Shown piece after piece: positions 43,307 through 52,794 of a stretch of 64,000 nt of DNA (within the stretch, counting starts at the first letter, position 1; each line of letters opens with the position of its first letter). The translations under genes and the position numbers were made by a program. The DNA comes from an uncultured Bacteroidales bacterium (GTDB lineage Bacteria; Bacteroidota; Bacteroidia; Bacteroidales; UBA932), in contig CAKUYQ010000005.1 in the NCBI GenBank assembly GCA_934717185.1, positions 1-64,000 on the forward strand, in the 5' to 3' direction. A model generated the notes under the pieces. It was not told where the DNA came from. It saw nothing but the letters and a program-made list of their open reading frames with translations, and did no database searches.

Positions 43307-44347
43307 ATGAAAAAAGGTAACAAATACGGAACACACAGGGTGATTGAGCCAAAGGGTGTTCTTCCACAGCCTGCTAACAAGATTGACAACAACATGGATG
43401 AGATCTACGATAACGAGATCCTTATTGATGTTAAGACTTTGAACATTGACTCTGCAAGTTTTACTCAGATTGAGGAGCAGGCAGGCGGCGACAAGAAGAA
43501 AATCGCTGAGATTATGATGGATATAGTTGCTAAGCAGGGTAAACATCGTAATCCTGTTACCGGTTCAGGCGGAATGCTTCTTGGTGTTGTTGAGAAGATT
43601 GGTGATGCTCTTGTAGGCAAGACAGACCTTAAAGTTGGTGATAAGATTGCTACTTTGGTATCTCTTTCACTTACTCCGCTTAGAATTGACAAGATCAAAG
43701 AGATTCGTCCTGAGATAGATCAGGTTGATATAGATGGTAAAGCTATTTTGTTTGAGAGCGGTATCTATGCAAAGATTCCTAACGATCTTCCTGAGAAGCT
43801 TGCTCTTAGTGCTTTGGATGTTGCAGGTGCTCCTGCTCAGACTGCAAAACTTGTTAAACCTGGCGATACAGTTCTTATTATTGGTGCAGGTGGAAAATCC
43901 GGTATGCTTTGCTGCTATGAGGCTAAGAAACGTGCAGGCGTAACCGGTAAGGTTATTGGTCTTTGCCACTCAGAGAGAAGTACAAAGAGACTTCAGGAGC
44001 TTGGCTTCTGCGACTATGTATTTGCTGCAGATGCTACTCAGCCTGTTCCTGTTCTTGAGAAGATTGAGGAGCTTACAAAGGGTGAGCTTGCAGACGTTAC
44101 AATCAACAACGTAAATATTCCTGATACAGAGATGACATCTATCCTTTGCACAAAGAATACAGGTGTTGTTTACTTCTTCTCTATGGCAACCAGCTTTACC
44201 AAAGCAGCTCTTGGAGCAGAGGGTGTTGGCTCAGATGTTACTATGATCATTGGTAATGGTTATACTAAAGGCCATGCAGAGATTACTCTACAGGAACTTA
44301 GAGAGTCTGAGAAACTACGCAAGATATTTACTGAGCTTTACGCATAA
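43307..44347 (+). CDS. kdd: L-erythro-3,5-diaminohexanoate dehydrogenase
   Basis: Oxidative deamination of 3,5-diaminohexanoate to 5-amino-3-oxohexanoate with NAD+. The 346-residue protein has an N-terminal catalytic domain (KGNKYGTHRVIEPKGVLPQPA) and a Rossmann domain with the motif VLIIGAGGKSGMLCCYEAKK near residue 190. It is typical in length and start for Kdd. It lies between kce and kamA, with 55 bases upstream that hold the window-wide motif. Confidence 0.94.
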   Translation: MKKGNKYGTHRVIEPKGVLPQPANKIDNNMDEIYDNEILIDVKTLNIDSASFTQIEEQAGGDKKKIAEIMMDIVAKQGKHRNPVTGSGGMLLGVVEKIGDALVGKTDLKVGDKIATLVSLSLTPLRIDKIKEIRPEIDQVDIDGKAILFESGIYAKIPNDLPEKLALSALDVAGAPAQTAKLVKPGDTVLIIGAGGKSGMLCCYEAKKRAGVTGKVIGLCHSERSTKRLQELGFCDYVFAADATQPVPVLEKIEELTKGELADVTINNVNIPDTEMTSILCTKNTGVVYFFSMATSFTKAALGAEGVGSDVTMIIGNGYTKGHAEITLQELRESEKLRKIFTELYA

Positions 44348-44364
44348 TAATTACGTGGTTTACT

Positions 44365-45615
44365 ATGGCTATATCTAGAAGAAAAGAGTTGTTTCCAAAC
44401 GTTACCGATGAGCAGTGGAACGATTGGAAGTGGCAGGTAAAGAATAGGATAGAGACATTGGAAGACCTTAAGAAGTATATTTCTCTTACTCCCGACGAAG
44501 AGGAGGGAGTAAGGAAATCTCTTAAGACCTTGAGAATGGCTATTACTCCATACTATTTGAGCCTGATTGATCCTAATGATCCATATTGCCCTATCAGAAG
44601 ACAGGCTATTCCTACCGGTGAGGAGACCCATATTGCAGACGCAGATTTGAGAGACCCTCTTCATGAGGATGAGGATTCCCCTGTTCCTGGTTTGACTCAC
44701 AGATATCCGGACAGAGTTCTCCTTCTAATAACCGATATGTGCTCTATGTACTGCCGTCACTGTACCAGAAGACGTTTTGCAGGACAGAAAGATGCTGAGA
44801 CGAGTTCAGATAACGTAGAAAAGGCTATTGAGTATATAAGAAATACCCCTCAGGTAAGGGACGTGCTTCTTTCAGGCGGTGATGCTCTTATGGTATCTGA
44901 TGCAAGACTTGAGTACATTATAAAGAAACTTAGGGAGATTCCTCACGTAGAGATTATAAGAATAGGTTCAAGAACTCCTGTAGTTTGTCCTCAAAGAATA
45001 ACAGATGACCTTGTTAACATGCTTAAGAAGTATCATCCAATATGGTTGAATACTCACTTTAACCATCCTCACGAGATTACAGAGGAGTCTGCAGCAGCTT
45101 GCGCAAGATTGGCTAATGCCGGTGTTCCACTTGGAAACCAGTCTGTATTGTTGAGAGGTGTTAACGATTGCGTTAACGTAATGAAGAAATTGGTTAGAGA
45201 GCTTGTAAAGATAAGAGTTCGTCCTTACTACATCTACCAGTGTGACCTTTCAATGGGTCTTGAGCACTTTAGAACACCTGTTTCAAAGGGTATTGAGATC
45301 ATTGAGGGCTTAAGAGGACATACATCCGGTTATGCAGTTCCAACATTTGTTGTTGATGCTCCGGGTGGAGGTGGAAAGACCCCTGTAATGCCTAATTATG
45401 TTATCTCTCAGGCTCCGGGTAAGGTTGTTCTAAGAAACTTTGAGGGCGTTATTACCACATATACAGAGCCTCTTGATTACAAGAACGAGTGCCACTGCGA
45501 ATATTGCAAACAGCAGAAGGAGATGGAGGGTGTTGTTGGTTTGTTAGAGGGTGAGCGTATGGCTATCGAGCCTGCAGTTCTTGCAAGAAAGGAGCGTGCA
45601 AAACATCGTAAATAA
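44365..45615 (+). CDS. kamA: L-lysine 2,3-aminomutase
   Basis: A radical-SAM, PLP enzyme converting L-lysine to L-beta-lysine, the entry step of the pathway. The [4Fe-4S] cysteines are Cys126, Cys130 and Cys133 in MCSMYCRHCTRRRF. The PLP-binding lysine is Lys338 in APGGGGKTPVMP. The length of 416 residues matches the clostridial enzyme. C-terminal zinc ligands are seen in CHCEYCKQQKEMEG. It starts 17 bases after kdd. Confidence 0.97.
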   Translation: MAISRRKELFPNVTDEQWNDWKWQVKNRIETLEDLKKYISLTPDEEEGVRKSLKTLRMAITPYYLSLIDPNDPYCPIRRQAIPTGEETHIADADLRDPLHEDEDSPVPGLTHRYPDRVLLLITDMCSMYCRHCTRRRFAGQKDAETSSDNVEKAIEYIRNTPQVRDVLLSGGDALMVSDARLEYIIKKLREIPHVEIIRIGSRTPVVCPQRITDDLVNMLKKYHPIWLNTHFNHPHEITEESAAACARLANAGVPLGNQSVLLRGVNDCVNVMKKLVRELVKIRVRPYYIYQCDLSMGLEHFRTPVSKGIEIIEGLRGHTSGYAVPTFVVDAPGGGGKTPVMPNYVISQAPGKVVLRNFEGVITTYTEPLDYKNECHCEYCKQQKEMEGVVGLLEGERMAIEPAVLARKERAKHRK

Positions 45616-45626
45616 GAGACTTTGAG

Positions 45627-46652
45627 ATGTCTTTTTTGAGCGAAATAGTTGATTGTAAGAGCATCTCTATTGTCGGACTTGAAAAAAATACAGGGAAGAC
45701 AGAGTGCCTTAACTATATCCTAAGGAATTTACCGCAATCTTTAAGGGTTGCGGTAACCTCCGTAGGAATAGATGGTGAGACTGTGGACCAGGTAACAAAG
45801 ACATCAAAGCCGCAGATAAAACTTAAAGAGGGGATAATTTTTTCTACTTCTGAGTATTACTACAACAGAAGAAGGATTGTTTCTGAGATCATTGATATAT
45901 CAAACAGCGGAAGCGCATTGGGCAGAATAGTTTCTGCTAGAGCATTGGGACTTGGCAATCTGATTGTTTCCGGTCCATCGTCCGTAATAGAATTGCGCAG
46001 ATGGAGCGCCAGAATGAAAGAGCTTGGCGCCGAGTTGGTTATTATAGATGGAGCTTTGTCTCGATTGAGCATTGCATCCGCCGGGCTTTCGGAGGCAATG
46101 GTTCTTACAACGGGTGCAGCTGTAACACCCGATATAAACAGACTTGTAAGGAAAACAAAGTTTGTAAAACAGCTTATAGGATTGGATTTGACAGAGGGGG
46201 AGGAGTTGAGAAGACAACTTGAGGTGATAGACAGCGGTGTGTGGGGGATAGATGAGAATGACGGTCTTCATAAATTGGATATAGCATCGTCTCTTCTGCC
46301 GGTGGTATTAAAACCGGATTTCAACAAAGGATGCAGAAGGATTTTTGTTTCGGGCGCTCTAACAGACGGTTTTTTGAAACAGATAACAGAGCGGATGAGA
46401 AAAGAGGAGCGATTTGAAATTATTATAAAAGATTTTACGAGGGTCTTTGCAGATGAACAGGTATGCAGAGGCTTCTTGAATAAGGGCGGAGTGCTTTCTG
46501 TTGCAGGAAAGAGCAGGCTGTTGGCAGTTTGCGTCAACCCAACCTCTCCTCAGGGGTACAGATTGGACAGTGATCTGTTATGCAGCAGAATGCGTGATGA
46601 GTTGGAGGTACCTGTTTACGATGTTGTCAAAGGAAAAGACACAATACTTTGA
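45627..46652 (+). CDS. kamB: KamB, P-loop protein of the lysine-fermentation cluster
   Basis: A 341-residue protein with a P-loop at the N-terminus, GLEKNTGKT (residues 17-25), and no membrane segment. Homologues occur beside the adenosylcobalamin aminomutase genes in other lysine fermenters and their function is unknown. The position between kamA and kamC, ahead of the mutase subunits kamD/E, points to mutase assembly, cofactor loading or reactivation. That is inference only. It starts 11 bases after kamA. Confidence 0.75.
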   Translation: MSFLSEIVDCKSISIVGLEKNTGKTECLNYILRNLPQSLRVAVTSVGIDGETVDQVTKTSKPQIKLKEGIIFSTSEYYYNRRRIVSEIIDISNSGSALGRIVSARALGLGNLIVSGPSSVIELRRWSARMKELGAELVIIDGALSRLSIASAGLSEAMVLTTGAAVTPDINRLVRKTKFVKQLIGLDLTEGEELRRQLEVIDSGVWGIDENDGLHKLDIASSLLPVVLKPDFNKGCRRIFVSGALTDGFLKQITERMRKEERFEIIIKDFTRVFADEQVCRGFLNKGGVLSVAGKSRLLAVCVNPTSPQGYRLDSDLLCSRMRDELEVPVYDVVKGKDTIL

Positions 46653-46681
46653 TACACTTGGATTTTTAACCTGACAAATTT

Positions 46682-48088
46682 ATGAGATTTAAAGAATACA
46701 TAGCATCTCCGTGCGAATTGAGGTATATGACAGAAACATTGTCTCTGCATACCCCTTATGCTATGCGTATTCTTATGGAGAAAGAGCTTATAAAGGATTT
46801 TTCTCTTTTGGATGAAAATTACAGAAAGCTAAGGCTTTTAAAAGATATAAGCAGGCAATCGAGGATTTTTGGGTTGCTTTGCAATGTAAAGGATATAGAG
46901 AATTCAATAAGGAATGTAGCTAACGGCTCTCTTTTGCAGGAAACGGAACTGTTCGAGATAAAGAATTTTGCGTTTACTTCCGTGCAGATAAGCCAATGGG
47001 TCTGCAATAATGCCGCCGGATTATGCCGGCTACCCGATCTCTCAAAAGTTTTTGAGATTTTAGATCCAGACAACTACAAAGTAACTTCATTTTACATATA
47101 TAATTCATACTCACCTGTTTTGGCAGAGTTAAGAGAGGAGTTCAAGGCTGTACAGATGGGTGTAATAGATATTGAGAATTCTTCTCAGCTTCCCGACGAT
47201 GAAAGAAAAAGGAAGTTGGAGTATCTTAGGGTACGTGAAGGGGAGCTTATCACCCTCATAGAGTTGGAGGAGGAGAAGGTAAGACGGGATTTAAGCGGAA
47301 GGATTGCAGAGTATAAAACTGAACTTGCAGATGCTTTTGCGATGATTGGAGAATTGGATCTGCTCTTGGCCAAATCCATACAGATGAAGGAATTGGAATT
47401 ATGTTTTCCAAACTTCTCATGTGACTGTAAAACAAGATTGAAGGGGATGTTCCACCCTATGTTGAGATCTGTGCTTGAGAAATCCAAAAAGGAGTATCAG
47501 CCTGTAGATATTTGGTTTGGGGATGAGACCATCTGTATAACAGGTGCAAATATGGGCGGCAAAACTGTTGCCATAAAGACGGCAGGTCTTGCGCAGATTC
47601 TATTCCAGTTTGGTTTTGGAATACCGGTGGCAGAGGCTGAAATGACTATTAAGGATGAGATATTGTTCTCCATTGAAGAGGGGCAGAATATGAGGGAGGG
47701 GTTATCCTCTTTTGCTGCCGAGATGCTTGGCATAAACAGGATTATAAAACATATTATGGATGGTTCTAATGTGCTGGCTCTTATTGACGAACCTGCAAGA
47801 ACCACCAATCCTGCAGAGGGAACGGCGTTGGTTTCCTCTCTTATAGAGCTTCTTAGAGGAAAAGTATCTACTGTTTTGGTTACAACACACTACGATATTG
47901 AGGATGAGAATATAAGGAGATACAGAGTAAAAGGATTTATAGACGGAAAGATGAATTACTCTCTTATAGAGGCGGTTAGAGGGGATGTGCCAAAAGAGGC
48001 GCTTACGATTGCAAGGAGCATTGGCGTAGATGAGAGATGGATCTCTCTTGCCGAGAATTATATGAACACACACATAAATAACAATTAA
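46682..48088 (+). CDS. kamC: KamC, MutS-like ATPase of the lysine cluster
   Basis: A 468-residue protein with a MutS-type core and ATPase domain but no mismatch-recognition domain, no Smr domain and no clamp of full length. Walker A is GANMGGKT (288-295) and Walker B region LALIDEPARTTNPAEGTAL. The middle has a coiled coil (about 150-235). It is not a repair MutS: both its length and operon place tie it to the aminomutase. Like KamB, it is probably a helper of KamDE (inference), for instance in releasing damaged cobalamin. Confidence 0.8.
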   Translation: MRFKEYIASPCELRYMTETLSLHTPYAMRILMEKELIKDFSLLDENYRKLRLLKDISRQSRIFGLLCNVKDIENSIRNVANGSLLQETELFEIKNFAFTSVQISQWVCNNAAGLCRLPDLSKVFEILDPDNYKVTSFYIYNSYSPVLAELREEFKAVQMGVIDIENSSQLPDDERKRKLEYLRVREGELITLIELEEEKVRRDLSGRIAEYKTELADAFAMIGELDLLLAKSIQMKELELCFPNFSCDCKTRLKGMFHPMLRSVLEKSKKEYQPVDIWFGDETICITGANMGGKTVAIKTAGLAQILFQFGFGIPVAEAEMTIKDEILFSIEEGQNMREGLSSFAAEMLGINRIIKHIMDGSNVLALIDEPARTTNPAEGTALVSSLIELLRGKVSTVLVTTHYDIEDENIRRYRVKGFIDGKMNYSLIEAVRGDVPKEALTIARSIGVDERWISLAENYMNTHINNN

Positions 48089-48103
48089 TATACTTTAATA
48101 ACT

Positions 48104-49657
48104 ATGCAGAGTAAATTAGGTTTAGATTTTAAGAAGGTTGAGAAGGCTAAGGGGTTGGCAAAAGAGATTGCCTCTGAGGTGCAGACCTTCGTAGAACAAT
48201 ACACAACCGTTGCTGTTGAGCGTACTTTGTGCAGATTAATGGGCATAGACGGAGTAGACGAGAATATGGTTCCGCTACCAAACGTTGTTGTTGACCATTT
48301 GAAGGACAAGGGTGTACTTAACGACGGTGTTTTGTTCTATTTGGCTAATGCCATGAAAGCTACCGGCATGCAACCGCAGGAGATTGCCGAAGGTGTAGCT
48401 AAAGGTTCAATAGATCTTACCAGAATAGAGGTAACGGACAAGAATGCTCTGCTTAAAATTTTGGATCCTGTAGTTAATTCCAGCATAGAGAAGATTAGGG
48501 CAAGAAGGGCACGCAGGGAGAAATATCTTAATACAATAGGTGAGGGACAGAAGCCATATCTGTACGTTATTGTTGCTACAGGTAATATCTATGAGGACGT
48601 TGTGCAGGCGCAGGCTGCCGCAAGACAGGGTGCAGATATCATTGCCGTAATTAGAACCACAGGACAGAGTTTGTTGGATTATGTTCCTTATGGTGCTACA
48701 ACAGAGGGTTTTGGCGGTACTTTTGCTACACAGGAGAACTTTAAGATAATGCGTACAGCACTGGATGAGGTTGGTGAGGAACTTGGACGTTATATCCGTT
48801 TGTGTAACTATTGTTCCGGCTTGTGTATGCCTGAAATTGCCATTATGGGTGCATTTGAGGGGTTGGATGTTATGTTGAACGATGCCTTGTATGGTATTCT
48901 GTTTAGGGATATCAATATGCAGAGAACATTGGTAGACCAGTATTTTTCTAGAATAATAAACGGTTTTGCAGGTGTTATCATAAACACAGGGGAGGACAAC
49001 TATCTTACAACTGCAGATGCTGTAGAGGCTGCTCATACTGTTCTTGCCTCTGATCTTATTAACGAGCAGTTAGCTCTCTTCGCAGGTCTTCCTGAGGAGC
49101 AGATGGGCCTTGGCCATGCCTTTGAGATGGATCCTATGCTTGAGAACGGTTTCTTGTTAGAACTTGCACAGGCTCAGATGACAAGGGAGATCTTCCCTAA
49201 GGCAACATTAAAATATATGCCTCCTACAAAATTTATGACAGGAAATATTTTTAGGGGTCACTTGCAGGATGCGCTGTTTAATATAATAGGTGTTTGGACA
49301 CATCAAGGTATACAGCTTCTTGGTATGCCTACAGAGGCTATCCATACTCCGTTTATGTCTGACCGTTTCTTGTCGATAGAGAATGCCAAGTACATTTTCA
49401 ATAATATGAGAAGTATTGGTGAGGATCTTGAATTCAAAGAGGGCGGTATAGTAAGAAGCAGAGCCAAACTTGTTTTGGACAATGCAATAGATCTTTTGGA
49501 GAAGATGACATCGGAAGGTCTGTTCAATGCTCTTGAAAAGGGTATCTTTGGTGATGTTAAGAGAAGCAGGACCGGCGGTAAGGGTTTGTCGGGAGTAACA
49601 GCCAAAAGCAATAATTACATGAATCCATTTATTAACCTAATGAAAGGAAGGAAATAA
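48104..49657 (+). CDS. kamD: beta-lysine 5,6-aminomutase alpha subunit
   Basis: The large subunit of the adenosylcobalamin- and PLP-dependent 5,6-aminomutase, which converts beta-lysine to 3,5-diaminohexanoate. The TIM-barrel blocks include LYVIVATGNIYEDVVQAQAAA, YGATTEGFGGTFATQENF and YCSGLCMPEIAIMG. The length of 517 residues fits the clostridial KamD. It lies 15 bases after kamC and 2 bases before kamE, so the two subunits are translated together. Confidence 0.96.
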   Translation: MQSKLGLDFKKVEKAKGLAKEIASEVQTFVEQYTTVAVERTLCRLMGIDGVDENMVPLPNVVVDHLKDKGVLNDGVLFYLANAMKATGMQPQEIAEGVAKGSIDLTRIEVTDKNALLKILDPVVNSSIEKIRARRARREKYLNTIGEGQKPYLYVIVATGNIYEDVVQAQAAARQGADIIAVIRTTGQSLLDYVPYGATTEGFGGTFATQENFKIMRTALDEVGEELGRYIRLCNYCSGLCMPEIAIMGAFEGLDVMLNDALYGILFRDINMQRTLVDQYFSRIINGFAGVIINTGEDNYLTTADAVEAAHTVLASDLINEQLALFAGLPEEQMGLGHAFEMDPMLENGFLLELAQAQMTREIFPKATLKYMPPTKFMTGNIFRGHLQDALFNIIGVWTHQGIQLLGMPTEAIHTPFMSDRFLSIENAKYIFNNMRSIGEDLEFKEGGIVRSRAKLVLDNAIDLLEKMTSEGLFNALEKGIFGDVKRSRTGGKGLSGVTAKSNNYMNPFINLMKGRK

Positions 49658-49659
49658 CT

Positions 49660-50448
49660 ATGAGCGGCGGATTATATTCAATGGAGGATAAGAGTTTTGA
49701 TAAGACTCTAGACCTAAAAAAGGTAAAACCTTACGGTGATACTATGAACGACGGTAAAGTCCAGTTGAGCTTTACCCTACCTGTACCAAATGGGGCAGAG
49801 GCAGTGGAGGCTGCGAAGCTGTTCCTTAAAAAGATGGGATTCGAGAACCCTCTTGTAGTTTTCGCACAGGAACTTACACCTGGATTTACCTTCTTTAACT
49901 GTTATGGAAACAGTACTTTAGATATAGACTACACCAGCATATATGTACCAAAAGTTGAATCTACCGTTATGGATATGCATGAGACAGATGAGTATATAAA
50001 GAATAACATAGGCAGAAAATTAGTCGTTGTTGGTGCAAGTACAGGTACAGATGCCCATACAGTTGGTATTGATGCCATAATGAACATGAAGGGATATGCC
50101 GGCCACTACGGACTTGAGAGGTACGATATGATTGATGCATACAATCTTGGAAGTCAGGTTCCTAATGAGGAGTTCCTTGCAAAGGCCGTTGAGCTTAATG
50201 CAGATGCAGTTCTTGTTTCCCAGACTGTTACTCAGAAAGATGTTCATATTAAGAATATGACAAACTTGATTGAACTTATGGAGGCTGAGGGGTTGAGAGA
50301 CAAGATGATTGTGGTTTGCGGAGGTCCGAGGATAAGTCATGAGCTTGCCAAAGAACTTGGATTTGACGCCGGTTTTGGTATGAATACCTATGCAGACGAT
50401 GTTGCGTCTTTCGTTGCAGAGGAGTACGTAAAGAGACACAGTAAATAA
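49660..50448 (+). CDS. kamE: beta-lysine 5,6-aminomutase beta subunit
   Basis: The cobalamin-binding subunit. The DxHxxG signature DAHTVG places the cobalt ligand at His133, and Lys144 (in IDAIMNMKGYAGH) is at the position of the PLP-binding lysine in the Clostridium sticklandii enzyme; both numbers match the well-studied protein. The Rossmann-like B12 domain spans about 118-262 and includes VLVSQTVTQKD and VVCGGPRIS. The length of 262 residues is normal. Confidence 0.96.
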   Translation: MSGGLYSMEDKSFDKTLDLKKVKPYGDTMNDGKVQLSFTLPVPNGAEAVEAAKLFLKKMGFENPLVVFAQELTPGFTFFNCYGNSTLDIDYTSIYVPKVESTVMDMHETDEYIKNNIGRKLVVVGASTGTDAHTVGIDAIMNMKGYAGHYGLERYDMIDAYNLGSQVPNEEFLAKAVELNADAVLVSQTVTQKDVHIKNMTNLIELMEAEGLRDKMIVVCGGPRISHELAKELGFDAGFGMNTYADDVASFVAEEYVKRHSK

Positions 50449-50459
50449 TAACATATATT

Positions 50460-51116
50460 ATGGATAAGAATCAAATTAGAGAGATCATTGCCAGAAGAGC
50501 TGCTAAAGAGCTTAAAGATGGTGACGTTGTTAATTTGGGAATTGGACTTCCAACTCTAATCCCTAACTACTTGCCTGAGGGCGTAAATGTTATCCTTCAG
50601 TCTGAGAACGGACTATTGGGCATGGGTGAAACACCTGCCGAGGATAAATGCGACAAAAATTTAGTTAACGCAGGTGGTGGATTTACATCAGCAAAACCTG
50701 GTGCAAGTACTTTTGATTCTGCTACATCATTTGGAATCATTAGAGGTGGCCATGTTGATGTAACATTCCTTGGTGCGTTGGAGGTTGATGAGAAAGGAGA
50801 TTTGGCTAACTGGATGATTCCGGGAAGCAAGACTCCGGGTATGGGTGGCGCTATGGATCTTTTGTTGGGTGCCAAGAAGGTTATTCTTACAATGGAGCAT
50901 ACAGCAAAGGGCCGTCATAAGATTCTTAAAAAATGCCATCTTCCACTTACAGCTCCGGGTCAGGTTAACAGAATCATTACCGAGATGTGCGTAATGGATA
51001 TTACCCCTAATGGTATTGAGTTGGTTGAGATTAATCCCGAATTTACAGTTGACCAGATTAAAGAGGCTACAGAGGCAGATTTCACTGTTTCCAAGGATCT
51101 TAAATCTATGCTTTAA
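50460..51116 (+). CDS. atoA: 3-oxoacid CoA-transferase subunit B (butyryl-CoA:acetoacetate type)
   Basis: The beta subunit, with the catalytic Glu49 in SENGLLGMG that forms the glutamyl-CoA thioester. GAKKVILTMEHTAKGRHKIL and the closing VEINPEFTVDQIKEATEADF are family features. 218 residues. Pairs with the subunit encoded at 41355. The stop codon shares its last base with the ATG of the crotonase gene. Confidence 0.9.
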   Translation: MDKNQIREIIARRAAKELKDGDVVNLGIGLPTLIPNYLPEGVNVILQSENGLLGMGETPAEDKCDKNLVNAGGGFTSAKPGASTFDSATSFGIIRGGHVDVTFLGALEVDEKGDLANWMIPGSKTPGMGGAMDLLLGAKKVILTMEHTAKGRHKILKKCHLPLTAPGQVNRIITEMCVMDITPNGIELVEINPEFTVDQIKEATEADFTVSKDLKSML

Positions 51117-51913
51117 TGGATAATTCCAATACTATGGAGTATAGTTTTTTAAAATATGAGATTTCAGACAAGGGTGTATGTGTCTTAAAGATATCTGCAC
51201 CCAAGTCTCTCAATGCTCTTAATACCCAAGTCCTTACAGAACTTAATAGTTTTGTTTCGGACCTTCCTTCCAATGTTAAGGCCATTGTACTTACAGGTGA
51301 TGGAGACAAGTCTTTTGTTGCCGGTGCGGATATTTCGCAGATGGCCGGCTTTAATAGGGAAGAGGGGTATGAGTTTGGAAAATTCGGTGCATCTGTCTTT
51401 AGAAAGATAGAGGAGTTGGAGATTCCGGTTATAGCTGCTGTAAATGGATTTGCTTTGGGTGGAGGATGCGAACTTGCAATGGCTTGTGACATTAGAGTTG
51501 CAGCAAAAAATGCAAAATTCGGCCAACCGGAGGTTTCTCTTGGCATTATTCCCGGCTTTTCCGGGACATACAGACTTAGCAAGATTGTAGGTCAGGGAAT
51601 GGCTAAGGAGATGATATATACAGGTAAGGCTATAAATGCAGATGAGGCTTTGAGAATTGGTCTTGTAAATTCTGTCTTAGAACAGGAGGAGCTTTTGCCA
51701 TATTGTATAAAGATGGCGGAGAAGATTCTTTCAAATGCTCCTATTGCAGTGCGTTATGCCAAGAGGATCATAAATGAAAATTATGATATGGATGAAACTG
51801 CAGCTTTGGCATTGGAGAACAGATATTTTGGAGATTGCTTTGCATCTCAGGATCAAAAAGACGGAATGCAGGCATTTTTGTCTAAACAAAAACCTCATTT
51901 TAATGACAAATAA
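51116..51913 (+). CDS. crt: enoyl-CoA hydratase / crotonase
   Basis: Interconverts 3-hydroxybutyryl-CoA and crotonyl-CoA. The crotonase core is present: oxyanion-hole block GDKSFVAGADISQM near 65, VIAAVNGFALGGGCELAMACD and FGQPEVSLGIIPGFSGT with the two glutamates. 265 residues. With hbd it lets acetoacetyl-CoA flow to butyryl-CoA, in parallel with crotonyl-CoA from kal. It overlaps the preceding gene by one base. Confidence 0.9.
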   Translation: MDNSNTMEYSFLKYEISDKGVCVLKISAPKSLNALNTQVLTELNSFVSDLPSNVKAIVLTGDGDKSFVAGADISQMAGFNREEGYEFGKFGASVFRKIEELEIPVIAAVNGFALGGGCELAMACDIRVAAKNAKFGQPEVSLGIIPGFSGTYRLSKIVGQGMAKEMIYTGKAINADEALRIGLVNSVLEQEELLPYCIKMAEKILSNAPIAVRYAKRIINENYDMDETAALALENRYFGDCFASQDQKDGMQAFLSKQKPHFNDK

Positions 51914-51943
51914 ATTTGACAGTTAAACTAAATTATTTATACT

Positions 51944-52783
51944 ATGAAAGTTAGCGTAATAGGAACCGGTACTATGGGTGCCGGCATCGTTCAGGCTTTT
52001 GCACAGGCCGGAGTGCCTGTACTCATGAAGAGCAGAAGCGAGGCAAGTTACCAGAAAGCTCTTGCAAAAATTACCAAGTCTCTTTCTAAACTTGTAGAGA
52101 AAGGTAAAATGACAGAGGAGGCTAAAAATGCCGTTCTCGCGAATATAACAACTACTACAGATTACAAAGCTCTTGCAGACTCAGATCTTATTATTGAGGC
52201 TGCTGTTGAAACAATGGAACTTAAGAAGGAGTTGTTCAAAGAGCTTGATGAGATGTGTAAACCTGAGGCTGTTTTGGCATCAAATACCTCATCTTTGTCT
52301 ATTACAGAGATAGCTGCATGCACAAACAGACCGGACAAGGTTATTGGTATGCACTTCTTTAATCCGGCAACAGTTATGAAACTTGTTGAGATTATTAAAG
52401 GACAGAAAACATCTGACGAGGTTACCAACAGCATTACCGAGCTTGCCAAATCAATTGGAAAAGTTCCTGTATTGGTAAATGAGGCTCCCGGATTTGTTGT
52501 AAACAGAATTCTTATCCCTATGGTAAATGAGGGTATTGGCATTCTTGCAGACGGTGTTGCAACTAAGGAGGAGATAGATGAGGCAATGAAACTTGGTGCA
52601 AATCACCCTATGGGACCTCTTGCATTGGGAGATCTTATCGGTTTGGACGTTTGCCTAGCAATCATGGAGGTACTTCATGAGGAGTTTGGCGACGATAAGT
52701 ATAGGCCACACCCACTTCTTAAGAAGATGGTTAGAGCTAATCTTCTTGGAAGAAAAACAGGAGAAGGATTTTATAAATATTAA
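51944..52783 (+). CDS. hbd: 3-hydroxybutyryl-CoA dehydrogenase
   Basis: Reduces acetoacetyl-CoA to 3-hydroxybutyryl-CoA with NAD(P)H. The dinucleotide fold is GTGTMGAGIVQAFAQAG at the N-terminus; the catalytic His is in IGMHFFNPATVMKLVEII, and PGFVVNRILIPMVNEG and GANHPMGPLALGDLIGLD follow. 279 residues, the usual length of butyrate-pathway enzymes. Confidence 0.94.
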   Translation: MKVSVIGTGTMGAGIVQAFAQAGVPVLMKSRSEASYQKALAKITKSLSKLVEKGKMTEEAKNAVLANITTTTDYKALADSDLIIEAAVETMELKKELFKELDEMCKPEAVLASNTSSLSITEIAACTNRPDKVIGMHFFNPATVMKLVEIIKGQKTSDEVTNSITELAKSIGKVPVLVNEAPGFVVNRILIPMVNEGIGILADGVATKEEIDEAMKLGANHPMGPLALGDLIGLDVCLAIMEVLHEEFGDDKYRPHPLLKKMVRANLLGRKTGEGFYKY

Positions 52784-52794
52784 TAGATAAAGAT

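Noticed and set aside
46682..48088. KamC as a DNA mismatch-repair protein
   Set aside because: It lacks the mismatch-recognition domain and is embedded between lysine-fermentation genes with 15-30 base gaps.
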